From positions 1 to 57,101 of the forward strand of contig NZ_JAGMUO010000018.1 of NCBI RefSeq assembly GCF_019049325.1: a stretch of 57,101 bases of DNA, in the 5' to 3' direction. The notes under the pieces were generated by a model. The model saw nothing but the letters and a program-made list of their open reading frames with translations, was not told the origin of the DNA and did no database searches. Numbering within the stretch: position 1 is the stretch's first letter; each line of letters starts with the position of its first letter. This document shows positions 25,535 through 32,987 of this stretch, one piece after another. A program made the position numbers and the translations under genes. The DNA is from Streptomyces sp. AC512_CC834. Its GTDB lineage: Bacteria > Actinomycetota > Actinomycetes > Streptomycetales > Streptomycetaceae.

Positions 25535-25921
25535 ATGATCGCCGACACGACCCGTCGGCCGCGCAGCGTGACGCTGGCGGTGGTGCTGGTGATGCTGGGC
25601 ACGCTGGTCGCGGCGACGACGGCGGCCGGCCCGCAGGGGGCGGCGACCCTGGTGCTCCTGCTGGTGGCGGTCTGCTTCTGGTTCGCGGTCCGCGCGGGCC
25701 GGGGCCGGCGCGGCGCCCGGACCGCGGTGACCGGTCTGACCGCGGCGATCCTCGTGATCGCCGCCCCGTTCGCCCTCGACGATCCGCTGTACGGCGGCTC
25801 CACGCTGCTGTTCGCCGCGCTGCTCGCGGTCCCGGGCGTGATCCTGCTGCACCTGCCGGCCGCCGACGCGTACGTCCGTGCCCGGAGCGGGGAGAGCGAC
25901 GAGGAGATGATCGGAGGATGA
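25535..25921 (+). CDS. Small integral membrane protein
   Basis: 128 residues, with about four hydrophobic helices (near 12-30, 36-51, 62-78 and 84-104) and charged ends (MIADTTRRPRS; SGESDEEMIGG). No family recognised. AGGGAAG stands 7 bases before this ATG, which favours it over the in-frame ATG at 25511. Its stop overlaps the start of the next gene (ATGA), so the two are translationally coupled and probably work together in the membrane. Confidence 0.8.
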   Translation: MIADTTRRPRSVTLAVVLVMLGTLVAATTAAGPQGAATLVLLLVAVCFWFAVRAGRGRRGARTAVTGLTAAILVIAAPFALDDPLYGGSTLLFAALLAVPGVILLHLPAADAYVRARSGESDEEMIGG

Positions 25922-27426
25922 CCCGGCCGCCGGACGAGGAACCGGAGCAGCACGAGGACCCGGAGCAGCACGAGAGCCCGGAGCACCTGAAGCACCCGGA
26001 GTACCCGGAGTACCCGGAGTACCCGGAGGCCGAGTATCCCGGACCCGACTGGCCGCCGCCGGTCCCCCGCGAACCCCGGGACCCCGATCCGCTCGCTGTG
26101 GCCGTCGGCAACGCCTCGCTGCTCGGGACGGGTTATCTGATCATGGGGCGGCGCGCGCTGTTCTGGGCCGCCGCGGTGGTCACGGTGTCGCTGCTGTGGC
26201 TGACGTACGAGACCGCCGAGACCTGGTGCGAGTTGCTCCTGCTGCTGTGGTGGGCCGCGCTCGTCGCGCACGGCTGGTGGCTGGCCCGGCGGCACCCGGC
26301 GGCCGGTCCCCGGCGCGGACAGCGGGTCCTCGCGCTCGCCCTCGCCCTGCCGGTGCTGGTCTCCGCCGGGTGGCTGCGGTACGACGCCCACGAGATCGAG
26401 GACGCCGTCGCCGGGGCCCGCGAGCGGGGGAAGTGCGGTGACGCGGCGGACGCCCAGGACGGGGTCGGGTTCCGTCACCGGCTCACCGCCGGGCCGGTGG
26501 TCGCCCGTGGTGACGCGGTGGTCGAGGCGTGCGAGCGCCTGGACACGGCGGCGGGCTATCTGAACGTCGGGCTCAGTGGTGACCTGGACTCGCTGGAGAC
26601 CGGCTTCCGGGGGCTCGGCGCGGTCCTCGGCGAGTCCGGCAACGAGCGGACCGTCGCGGCCACCCTGGACCGCTTCCTCGCCGGGCTGCCCACCGACGAC
26701 GGCTGCCTGACCGTGCGTATCGCGGACTGGCTGTGGGACCGGGACACCGGACCGAAGGCCCTCACCCGACCGGCCACCGCCACCTCGGCCCGGATAGCGC
26801 CCGAGGCGCTCATGGAGTGCGGCGACGCCCTCATGACCGACAGGGAGTGGGCGAACGCGCGGGACCGCTACCAGCGGCTGGTCGACGAGCATCCGGACGA
26901 CGGCCACGCGGACGACGCCCGCAAGGGCATCAGGAAGGCGGGCCTGGCGATCGAGCTGGACCGGGTCAGGGAGCTGGTGTCGGCGGCGGACAGCATGAGC
27001 ACCGGATACTGCAAGAACCCCGCGAAGTACTCCGCGGCCCCCGCCTACCGCAAGGGGAAGAGCCGCGCCGTGTTCGTCGGCGACACCGAGTACACGGACA
27101 AGCTGCCCGAGGGGTGGCGGGCCGAGACCTCCGATGCCGCGCTGGTGGTGTGCACGGGCGAGACGGAGGCGGGGGACGTCGTCGAGACGTGCCAGTACCA
27201 GGACCACCGGGGAGACATCGGCAGCGTCAGGTTCAACAAGCTGGCGATACCGGTGAAGGCCTACGCGCTGCGGACCGGGAAGCTCGTGATCGACCGCAAG
27301 GTGCAGTTGAGCGGCGAGAGCTGCCCGGGCCTGCTGCGGTACTTCGACGAGTTGCCGTCGCGGATGGCCGTCACGCCCTCGAAGGCGGACGTGCGCGACG
27401 CCTTCGAGCCGGTGGTGGGCCGCTGA
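25918..27426 (+). CDS. Membrane protein with Pro-Glu-Tyr N-terminal repeats
   Basis: 502 residues. The first 55 are acidic and low-complexity (PEQHEDPEQHESPEH, then PEYPEYPEYPE), encoded by a 9-bp tandem repeat. Hydrophobic helices follow at about 62-80, 82-120 and 132-150. The large C-terminal part (about 150-502) lies on one side of the membrane and has four or more Cys and a TPR-like stretch (CGDALMTDREWANARDRYQRLVDEHPDD). Segments GYCKNPAKYS and VVCTGETEAGDVVETCQYQDH suggest disulfides in an extracytoplasmic domain. Function unknown. Coupled to the preceding small membrane protein by an ATGA overlap. Confidence 0.85.
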   Translation: MTRPPDEEPEQHEDPEQHESPEHLKHPEYPEYPEYPEAEYPGPDWPPPVPREPRDPDPLAVAVGNASLLGTGYLIMGRRALFWAAAVVTVSLLWLTYETAETWCELLLLLWWAALVAHGWWLARRHPAAGPRRGQRVLALALALPVLVSAGWLRYDAHEIEDAVAGARERGKCGDAADAQDGVGFRHRLTAGPVVARGDAVVEACERLDTAAGYLNVGLSGDLDSLETGFRGLGAVLGESGNERTVAATLDRFLAGLPTDDGCLTVRIADWLWDRDTGPKALTRPATATSARIAPEALMECGDALMTDREWANARDRYQRLVDEHPDDGHADDARKGIRKAGLAIELDRVRELVSAADSMSTGYCKNPAKYSAAPAYRKGKSRAVFVGDTEYTDKLPEGWRAETSDAALVVCTGETEAGDVVETCQYQDHRGDIGSVRFNKLAIPVKAYALRTGKLVIDRKVQLSGESCPGLLRYFDELPSRMAVTPSKADVRDAFEPVVGR

Positions 27427-27438
27427 GCCGGCACACCG

Positions 27439-28668
27439 TCACACCGTCGCCGTCGCCGTCGCCGTCTGCACAGCGTGGTCGGCGAGGGTCAGGCGGTACA
27501 CCTGTTCCGCGGCGTCGGCGACGCGCGCCCAGGTGTAGTGCCGCAGGACGCGTTCACGGCCGTTCCTGCCGTGCTGGCGGCGCAGTCGCTCGTCGGCGAG
27601 GAGTTCACGGACGGCGTCCGCGATGGCCCCGGGGTCCTGCGGGGCGATCAGGCGGCCGGTGCTGCCGTCGGCCACGGAGTCGCGGTGGCCGCCGACGTCG
27701 GTGGCGAGGACGGGCACCCCGCACGCCATCGCCTCCAGCGGCACGATGCCGAACGGCTCGTACACGGGGGTGCACAGCACCAGGTCGGCGCTGCGGAGCA
27801 GGGCGGGCATGTCGTCCGGGTCGACCGCACCGAGCAGCCGGACCCGGTCGGCCACGCCGGCGCGGCGGGCGATCCGGGTCAGGCGCCGGGCCTCGGGCTC
27901 GGTGTCCACGGCGCCGGCGGGCGGGCCGCCCCCGATGAGGAGCTCGGCGTCGGGAATGTCGGCCAGGGCGCGGATGGCCTGGTCGTAGCCCTTGCGCGGG
28001 ACGAGCCGCCCGCAGGCGAGCAGCCGGTGCGGAAGTCGTCGTTCGGGGGTGCGGCCGGTGTCCGCGGCGGGGTGGAAGTGCTCGGCGTCCACTCCGCAGG
28101 GCACCACGGAGATCCGCCGGGGCGGGATGCCCATGCCGTCGAGTTCGGCGGCCTCGTCGGCGCAGGTGGCCAGGACCCGTTCGCAGGCGCGGCCGAGCTG
28201 CCGTTCGATGCCGATGCGCTCGTAGGGGCTGGTGTCCCACAGTCCCTGGTGGCGCCGCTTGACGGTGCCGAGGGCGTGGAAGGTCTGGACGAGGGGGATG
28301 CCATGCGGCCGTGCGCCGGTCTGCGAGGCCATGCCGGACATCCAGAAGTGGGCGTGCACCACGTCGGGCCGCAGCCTGGCCCAGGCCCGGGCCAGGTGGG
28401 CGCCGAAGGCGGGCATGTGCGGGAGGAGTTCGTCCTTGGGGAGGGTCACGGGCGGTCCGGCCGGCACGTGTTCGACGACCGCGCCGCCGGGCAGGGGCAC
28501 CCGGTCGGGCAGGTCGCCCGCGTCCCGGCGGGTGTAGACGGTGACCTCGTGGCCGCGAGCCGCCAACTCCTCGGTGAGGTGGGCCACGTAGACGTTCTGT
28601 CCCCCGGCGTCGACACCGCCGGGCGCGGCGAGTGGACTCGCGTGCTCGGACACCATGGCGATCCTCAT
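27439..28668 (-). CDS. Glycosyltransferase family 4 (GT-B)
   Basis: 409 residues. N-terminal MRIAMVSEHASPLAAPGGVDAGGQNVYV is the retaining GT4 donor/acceptor cleft signature (glycine-rich loop followed by QNVYV). The C-terminal half has LLACGRLVPRKGYDQAIRAL and CTPVYEPFGIVPLEAMACGVPVLATDVGGHRDSVADGSTG, the EX7E-type nucleotide-sugar site (split motif EPFGIVPLEAMACG). Resembles MshA and sucrose-phosphate-synthase-like enzymes; substrates unknown. The ATG at 28668 follows a perfect GGAGGTGA. It overlaps the stop of the hexapeptide-repeat gene (ATGA), the last gene of a three-gene operon. Confidence 0.92.
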   Translation of the reverse strand: MRIAMVSEHASPLAAPGGVDAGGQNVYVAHLTEELAARGHEVTVYTRRDAGDLPDRVPLPGGAVVEHVPAGPPVTLPKDELLPHMPAFGAHLARAWARLRPDVVHAHFWMSGMASQTGARPHGIPLVQTFHALGTVKRRHQGLWDTSPYERIGIERQLGRACERVLATCADEAAELDGMGIPPRRISVVPCGVDAEHFHPAADTGRTPERRLPHRLLACGRLVPRKGYDQAIRALADIPDAELLIGGGPPAGAVDTEPEARRLTRIARRAGVADRVRLLGAVDPDDMPALLRSADLVLCTPVYEPFGIVPLEAMACGVPVLATDVGGHRDSVADGSTGRLIAPQDPGAIADAVRELLADERLRRQHGRNGRERVLRHYTWARVADAAEQVYRLTLADHAVQTATATATV

Positions 28669-29255
28669 CGGGTCACCTCCTTCAGCGTGCACTCCCGCCC
28701 CTCCGAAAACCGGGACGGCCCGTAGTGGCCCCGGACTCCGCTCAGCGGCGGGGGCAGGCCCGGGGAGTGCCGACGGGCGGGGTGGGCGGGCTCGACGGGG
28801 CGGCTGGGCTCGACGAAGTGGCCAGGGCGACCGAGCTGAACGGGACGGACGGGCTCGACGAAGTGCCTGGGGCGACCGGACTCGACGGGGCGGCCAGGCC
28901 CGACGGAGTGGGCGGGCTCGGCGGGGTAGCCGGGGCAGACGGGCTCAACGGAGTGGCCGAGCTCAACGGAGTAGGCGGAGCGACCGGGCTCAACGGGGCG
29001 GCCAGGCCCGACGAGGTGGCCGAGCTCAACGAGGTGGCCAGGGCGACCGGGCTCAACGGGACGGACGGGGAGGCCGGGCTCAACGGAGTAGGCGGGCTCG
29101 ACGGAGTAGGCGGGCTCGACGGAGTAGGCGGGCTCGACGGAGTAGCGGGGCTCAACGGAGTAGGCGGGCTCGACGGAGTAGCGGGGCTCAACGGAGTAGG
29201 CGGGCTCGACGGAGTAGCGGGGCTCAACGGAGTGGGTGGGCTCGGTAGGGGTCAT
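28665..29255 (-). CDS. Hexapeptide-repeat (YSVEPA/R) disordered protein
   Basis: 196 residues. After MTPTEPTH come about eight hexapeptides of the type SVEPRY/SVEPAY, grading into degenerate Pro/Val/Glu/Arg-rich units (GRPVEPG, GHLVELG, HFVEP). A non-repetitive basic tail ends LKEVTR. No signal peptide, membrane segment or known domain. It is a real gene by three signs: its start overlaps the GT2 stop (ATGA), its stop overlaps the GT4 start (ATGA), and third codon positions are almost all G/C only in this frame. Likely a flexible scaffold or linker partner of the two glycosyltransferases; no homologous family is known to me. Confidence 0.7.
   Translation of the reverse strand: MTPTEPTHSVEPRYSVEPAYSVEPRYSVEPAYSVEPRYSVEPAYSVEPAYSVEPAYSVEPGLPVRPVEPGRPGHLVELGHLVGPGRPVEPGRSAYSVELGHSVEPVCPGYPAEPAHSVGPGRPVESGRPRHFVEPVRPVQLGRPGHFVEPSRPVEPAHPARRHSPGLPPPLSGVRGHYGPSRFSEGRECTLKEVTR
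29076..29244 (-). repeat. 18/36-bp tandem repeats coding YSVEP units
   Basis: Near-perfect 18-bp units, grouped as 36-bp pairs alternating GCC and CGC after the CCC Pro codon, make up the N-terminal third of the hexapeptide-repeat gene. The period is a multiple of 3, so copy-number change keeps the frame. GTC/GTT alternation in the Val codon shows that pairs duplicated recently. Confidence 0.85.
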
Positions 29256-30316
29256 GGGGTCATCTCTTGCCACGCGGGTGCGGCGCGGTGGCGCCACAGG
29301 CCGCTCAGTCGGTGCCAGGTCGCGGCGGGCGGGATGAGCGCGCTGGTGATCAGCATGGTCGTGACCTCGTCGCGGGTGCGGGGGCCGGGCGCTATGCGGG
29401 CCCAGGCGAACTCGGCGGTGCCCGCGGCCCAGCCGAGCCCGGCGACCCCGGCGGCGCGGGGGCGACCGGCGGCGGCGAGGGCCAAGGCGGCCGCACCGGC
29501 GCCGGTGATCGCCGCGTGTCGCCGGATCCGGCCCCTGGGCGCCACCGCCTTGGCCCACCAGTCGGGGCCGTGCAGGCGCCGCATCAGGGCGTCGTCGGCG
29601 TTGCCGCGCTGCTGCTCCAGGGAGACCCAGCGCGTGGTGGGGTGTACGGGGTGGCGGGTGGTGCGGCGGCCCCGCCGGATGCGCCAGCCCGCGTCGAGGA
29701 CGCGCAGCGCGAGGTCGGCGTCCTCGCGGTAGGCGCGGGTGAAGCGTTCGTCGAAGCCGCCGAACTCTTCGAGTACGCCGGTGCGGTAGGCCATGTCGGC
29801 GGCGATCCACCGGGCCCGCGCGAGGCCGGCGGTGCCGCGCTCCCAGTCGGTGGGACGGCGCTCCCCCGGCAGCGGTACGGCGATCACGCCCTGCACGGCC
29901 CCGGTGTCGGGTGCCGCCTCGGCGAGGTCCTGGGCAAGCTGGTCGCACCAGTGCGGGCCGACCTGGACGTCGTCGTCGAGGAAGACGGTCCAGGGCGAAG
30001 TGACCGCGCGGACACCGGCGTTGCGGGCGGCGGCGGGGCCGCGGCCCCCGCTGCGCAGCGCCACGGTGCGTTCGCGCAGGTCGCCGAGGACGGTCAGGGG
30101 GTGCTCCAGCGCGTCCGGGTCGGTGTCTGGCCCGGGCCGGTCGTCGACCAGGACGATCTCGCCGGGGGCCGGACCGGTCGCGGCGGCCAGCGCGGCCAGG
30201 CAGTCGGCCAGCGTGTCCCGCACGAGGGTGGGCACGACGACGGCGTATCCCGCCCCGGAGGCCCCGGCCCCGGGATCGCCGCTCATCCGTACGTCCTCGT
30301 CCTCGCGACCGCGCAT
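29252..30316 (-). CDS. Glycosyltransferase family 2 (GT-A)
   Basis: 354 residues from the ATG at 30316 (GAGAGGAG upstream). The GT-A fold begins YAVVVPTLVRDTLADCLAAL. EIVLVDDRPG is the nucleotide-binding strand, AARNAGVRAVTSPWTVFLDDDVQVG the DXD-type metal motif (DDD), and ERFTRAYREDADLALRVLDAGW the ED acceptor motif. A C-terminal segment (about 285-345) is moderately hydrophobic and may associate with the membrane. First gene of the operon with the repeat protein and the GT4 enzyme. Sugar and acceptor are not predictable. Confidence 0.9.
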   Translation of the reverse strand: MRGREDEDVRMSGDPGAGASGAGYAVVVPTLVRDTLADCLAALAAATGPAPGEIVLVDDRPGPDTDPDALEHPLTVLGDLRERTVALRSGGRGPAAARNAGVRAVTSPWTVFLDDDVQVGPHWCDQLAQDLAEAAPDTGAVQGVIAVPLPGERRPTDWERGTAGLARARWIAADMAYRTGVLEEFGGFDERFTRAYREDADLALRVLDAGWRIRRGRRTTRHPVHPTTRWVSLEQQRGNADDALMRRLHGPDWWAKAVAPRGRIRRHAAITGAGAAALALAAAGRPRAAGVAGLGWAAGTAEFAWARIAPGPRTRDEVTTMLITSALIPPAATWHRLSGLWRHRAAPAWQEMTP

Positions 30317-30415
30317 GAGGGTGCTCCTCTCTCGGGATCGCGGGTGCCGCGGCCGAACCGGCTCAAACACGTGGAAACCTCCGGCTTCGCCGGCGGTCCG
30401 ATCAAGGAGAGGAGC

Positions 30416-30455
30416 ACTATAAACGACGTATATACACTCTGTGTATAGTCCTCGC
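30416..30455. promoter_or_regulatory. Divergent -10 boxes and TATACAC operator
   Basis: TATACAC-TCT-GTGTATA (30431-30447) is a perfect 7+7 inverted repeat. TATAGT at 30444-30449 is a -10 box on the plus strand, 6 bases before the deacetylase ATG, so that mRNA should be leaderless. ACTATA at 30416-30421 reads TATAGT on the minus strand, the likely -10 for the GT2 operon, whose roughly 90-base leader includes a CCGGC-TTC-GCCGG hairpin. A repressor on the palindrome would cover the plus -10 and the minus -35. No good -35 matches are seen. Confidence 0.6.
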
Positions 30456-31253
30456 ATGCTTTCGCTGACCAGGAAGATGACAAAAACGGGGACCAGGTTG
30501 CGCACCCTCGCGACCTTCACGACCCTCACGACCGCCGCCGCGCTGACACTCGCGCTGAGCGGCTGCACGAAACTGGAGACGACCTCTCCCAGCTCCGTCC
30601 GGGGCGCTGCGGGCGCCCAGGCGGGAGCGGCCGGATTCGGCACCGTCGACTGCGGGCACGTCAAGTGCATCGCGCTGACCTTCGACGCCGGACCGAGCGA
30701 GAACTCCGCCCGGCTGCTCGACATTCTCAAGGAGAAGCGGGTACCGGCGACCTTCTTCCTGCTCGGCAAGCGGCACATCGACACGTATCCCGAACTTGTC
30801 AGGCGCATGGCCGACGAGGGCCACGAGGTGGCCAGTCACACCTGGACGCACAAGATCCTCACGGACGCCGAACCGGACGAGATACGCGAGGAGCTGGAGC
30901 GCCCGAACAAGGAGATAGAGCGGCTGACGGGGCAGCGCCCCTCCCTGATGCGCCCGCCGCAGGGCCGCACGGACGACACGGTGCACGAGATCTGCCGTGA
31001 GCTGGGGCTGGCGGAGGTGCTGTGGAGCGTGACCGCCAAGGACTACCGGACCAAGGACTCCGACCTGATCACCGAGCGCGTCCTGGACCAGTCGTCCCGG
31101 GACGGCATCATCCTGCTGCACGACATCTACGACGGCACCGTGCCCGCCGTGCCCGGGATCATCGACGCGCTCAAGAAGCGGGGCTACGTCTTCGTGACGG
31201 TGCCCCAGCTACTGGCCCCGGGGAAGGCCGAGCCGGGCAAGGTCTACCGGTAG
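30456..31253 (+). CDS. Polysaccharide deacetylase-like lipoprotein (NodB homology, CE4)
   Basis: 265 residues from the ATG at 30456. Signal peptide with lipobox LSGC (Cys37), so a membrane-anchored extracytoplasmic lipoprotein. The NodB domain (about 72-250) has ALTFDAGP (Asp77 catalytic base), SHTWTH (the HxxxH metal pair), RPPQGR and ILLHDIY. The second Asp of the usual TFDDGP, a metal ligand, is Ala78. CE4 enzymes de-N-acetylate peptidoglycan or other glycans; the missing ligand makes activity uncertain. The longer frame from 30441 starts inside the promoter and was rejected. No Shine-Dalgarno; leaderless start inferred. Confidence 0.88.
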   Translation: MLSLTRKMTKTGTRLRTLATFTTLTTAAALTLALSGCTKLETTSPSSVRGAAGAQAGAAGFGTVDCGHVKCIALTFDAGPSENSARLLDILKEKRVPATFFLLGKRHIDTYPELVRRMADEGHEVASHTWTHKILTDAEPDEIREELERPNKEIERLTGQRPSLMRPPQGRTDDTVHEICRELGLAEVLWSVTAKDYRTKDSDLITERVLDQSSRDGIILLHDIYDGTVPAVPGIIDALKKRGYVFVTVPQLLAPGKAEPGKVYR

Positions 31254-31275
31254 GCGCATTGCCTACGATCGTCCG

Positions 31276-31719
31276 GTGGCCACCTTCTCGCTCGAACGCA
31301 CCGCGCCGCTCGCCCCGGACGAGGCCTGGCGCCGGCTCACCCGGTGGGAGCGGCACGGCGACACCGTGCCGCTGACCCGGGTCACCGCCGACCCGCCCGG
31401 CGGCCCCACCCGCCGGGGCACGCTGGTCGTGGCCCGCACGGGCGCCGGCCCGTTCGCCTTCGCCGACACCATGGAGGTGACGGTGTGGCAGCCGCCGCGG
31501 GAGGACTCCCCCGGCCTGTGCAGGCTGGAGAAGCGCGGCCAGGTGGTCCGGGGCTGGGCGGAGATCGAGGTCCGGACGGGGCCCGGCGGCCGGGCGCGCG
31601 TGGTGTGGCGCGAGGAGCTGGACGTCCGGCTCCTCCCGTCCTTCCTCGACGGCCTCCTCGTCCGCTCGGGGCGCCACGTCTTCGGCCGCACGGTCAACCA
31701 CCTGCTGCGGCACCCGTGA
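31276..31719 (+). CDS. SRPBCC-fold (polyketide cyclase/START-like) protein
   Basis: 147 residues, GTG start. The pattern FSLERTAPLAPDEAWRRLTRWERHGD at the N-terminus and the long C-terminal helix (LDGLLVRSGRHVFGRTVNHLL) are the ends of an SRPBCC helix-grip fold, a hydrophobic-ligand-binding cavity. Streptomyces has many such proteins, mostly without an assigned ligand. TACGAT (31264-31269) is 6 bases before the GTG and there is no Shine-Dalgarno, so the transcript is probably leaderless and independent of the upstream gene despite a 22-base gap. Confidence 0.82.
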   Translation: MATFSLERTAPLAPDEAWRRLTRWERHGDTVPLTRVTADPPGGPTRRGTLVVARTGAGPFAFADTMEVTVWQPPREDSPGLCRLEKRGQVVRGWAEIEVRTGPGGRARVVWREELDVRLLPSFLDGLLVRSGRHVFGRTVNHLLRHP

Positions 31720-31814
31720 ACCGCGGGTTGCGGGCGGCGTAAGAGTCGCGAACGAGCGCGAACGAGATCGCGCCGCGCGTCTCGCGGGCACCGTTTCCCG
31801 CGTACCGTGCCGAC

Positions 31815-32696
31815 ATGTCTCCCAGATCGCGCACCTTCACCCAACTGTCCCTCGCGGGTGCCCTGTTGACGCTGGCTGTCGCGGCACCACCCGCCTTCGC
31901 CGGCCAGCCCGGCCACCCGGTCCCGCTGCGCATCGCCACCTACAACATCCACGCCGGAACGGGATCGGACGGCGTCTTCGACCTCGACCGGCAGGCCGCC
32001 GTACTGCGCGCCCTGGACGCGGATGTCATCGGCCTCCAGGAGGTCGACGTGCACTGGAGCGCCCGCAGTCAGGGGCTCGACGTGGCCGGGGAGCTGGCGC
32101 GGCGGCTCGGCATGCGGGTGTCGTTCGCGCCGATCTACAGCCTCGATCCCGCGACGGCCGGACAGCCCCGGCGCGAGTACGGCGTGGCGGTGCTGTCCCG
32201 CTTCCCGATCCGTTCCGCGACGAACCACGAGATCACCCGCCTGTCCACGCAGGACGAGAACCCGGTGCCCGCGCCCGCCCCCGGGTTCGGCGAGGTGACG
32301 CTCAAGGTGCGCGGAGTGCCGGTGCAGGTGTTCGTGACGCACCTCGACTACCGGGCGGACCCGGCGGTCCGGGTGGCGCAGGTCGCCGACACCCGGCGGA
32401 TCATGGCCCGGGAGCGGGCGGAGCAGCCGGGGGCGCGGCAGGTGCTGCTCGGCGACCTCAACGCCGAGCACTCGGCACCCGAGCTGCGGCCGCTGTGGAA
32501 GGAGCTGCGCGACGCCGGACCGCGGAACGCCGGCACGTATCCGGCCGAGGCCCCCGTGAAGCGCATCGACTACGTGGCCGTGGGCAAGGGCGTACGGGTG
32601 CACGGCGCCGCGGTACCGCGGGAGGCCGCGGCCTCCGACCACCGCCCGGTGGTCGCGGACGTGTCCCTGGCCAGGAGGGGACCCGGCCGGGGCTGA
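31815..32696 (+). CDS. Secreted endonuclease/exonuclease/phosphatase (EEP) family protein
   Basis: 293 residues. Signal peptide to about residue 29 (PPAFAGQ). EEP motifs are all present: LRIATYNIHAG, VIGLQEVD, YGVAVLSRFPI, VTHLDYRAD, LLGDLNAEH and SDHRPVVADV, so the metal and catalytic residues (Asn, Glu, Asp, His) look intact. The fold covers DNases, sphingomyelinases and inositol phosphatases; the exported form suggests a nuclease or phosphodiesterase outside the cell. TACCGT (31803-31808) is 6 bases before the ATG with no Shine-Dalgarno, a third leaderless start in a row. An exact 10-bp direct repeat CGCGAACGAG (31747-31766) lies upstream. Confidence 0.9.
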   Translation: MSPRSRTFTQLSLAGALLTLAVAAPPAFAGQPGHPVPLRIATYNIHAGTGSDGVFDLDRQAAVLRALDADVIGLQEVDVHWSARSQGLDVAGELARRLGMRVSFAPIYSLDPATAGQPRREYGVAVLSRFPIRSATNHEITRLSTQDENPVPAPAPGFGEVTLKVRGVPVQVFVTHLDYRADPAVRVAQVADTRRIMARERAEQPGARQVLLGDLNAEHSAPELRPLWKELRDAGPRNAGTYPAEAPVKRIDYVAVGKGVRVHGAAVPREAAASDHRPVVADVSLARRGPGRG

Positions 32697-32822
32697 GACC
32701 CCTCGACCGGGCCCCTGCGCGCCCGCGGGGCGTGGCGCCGGGTGCCTGGGGCCTGGGGCCGTCCGGCGGGCCCTGGGGCCGTCCGGCGGATCACGCCCTG
32801 GACACGGGGTCTGGCAGGGCCT

Positions 32823-32866
32823 CCCCTCCCACGCCCTCCCCCGCCACCTGAAGGGCGTGGGAGGGG
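32823..32866. terminator. Strong convergent terminator hairpin
   Basis: CCCCTCCCACGCCCT (32823-32837) pairs perfectly over 15 bases with 32852-32866 around a 14-base loop. It lies between the convergent EEP and XdhC genes. The surrounding 32697-32987 has no gene. It also holds a direct repeat of CCTGGGGCCGTCCGGCGG near 32750 and 32773, and a TGGACCGGCCC repeat near 32950. Confidence 0.75.
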
Positions 32867-32987
32867 CGCGCCAGGCCCCCTCAGCGGTGCCGACGAGGTG
32901 CACGGCTCCCCTGCGGCCTGATCCGCCCGACAGGCCCTGGGCGAGCCCTGGACCGGCCCTGGACCGGCCCTGCGCGACCGAGTGCCC

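Noticed and set aside
28655..29248. Plus-strand Arg/Ala repeat frame and a minus-strand Ser/Pro/Thr repeat frame over the YSVEP gene
   Set aside because: Only the YSVEP frame is coupled by ATGA on both sides and has GC-rich third positions; the others are shadows of the same DNA repeat.
29252..30808. Long minus-strand extension of the GT2 gene upstream to 30808
   Set aside because: The extension crosses the divergent promoter and the deacetylase gene; the ATG at 30316 has a good ribosome site.
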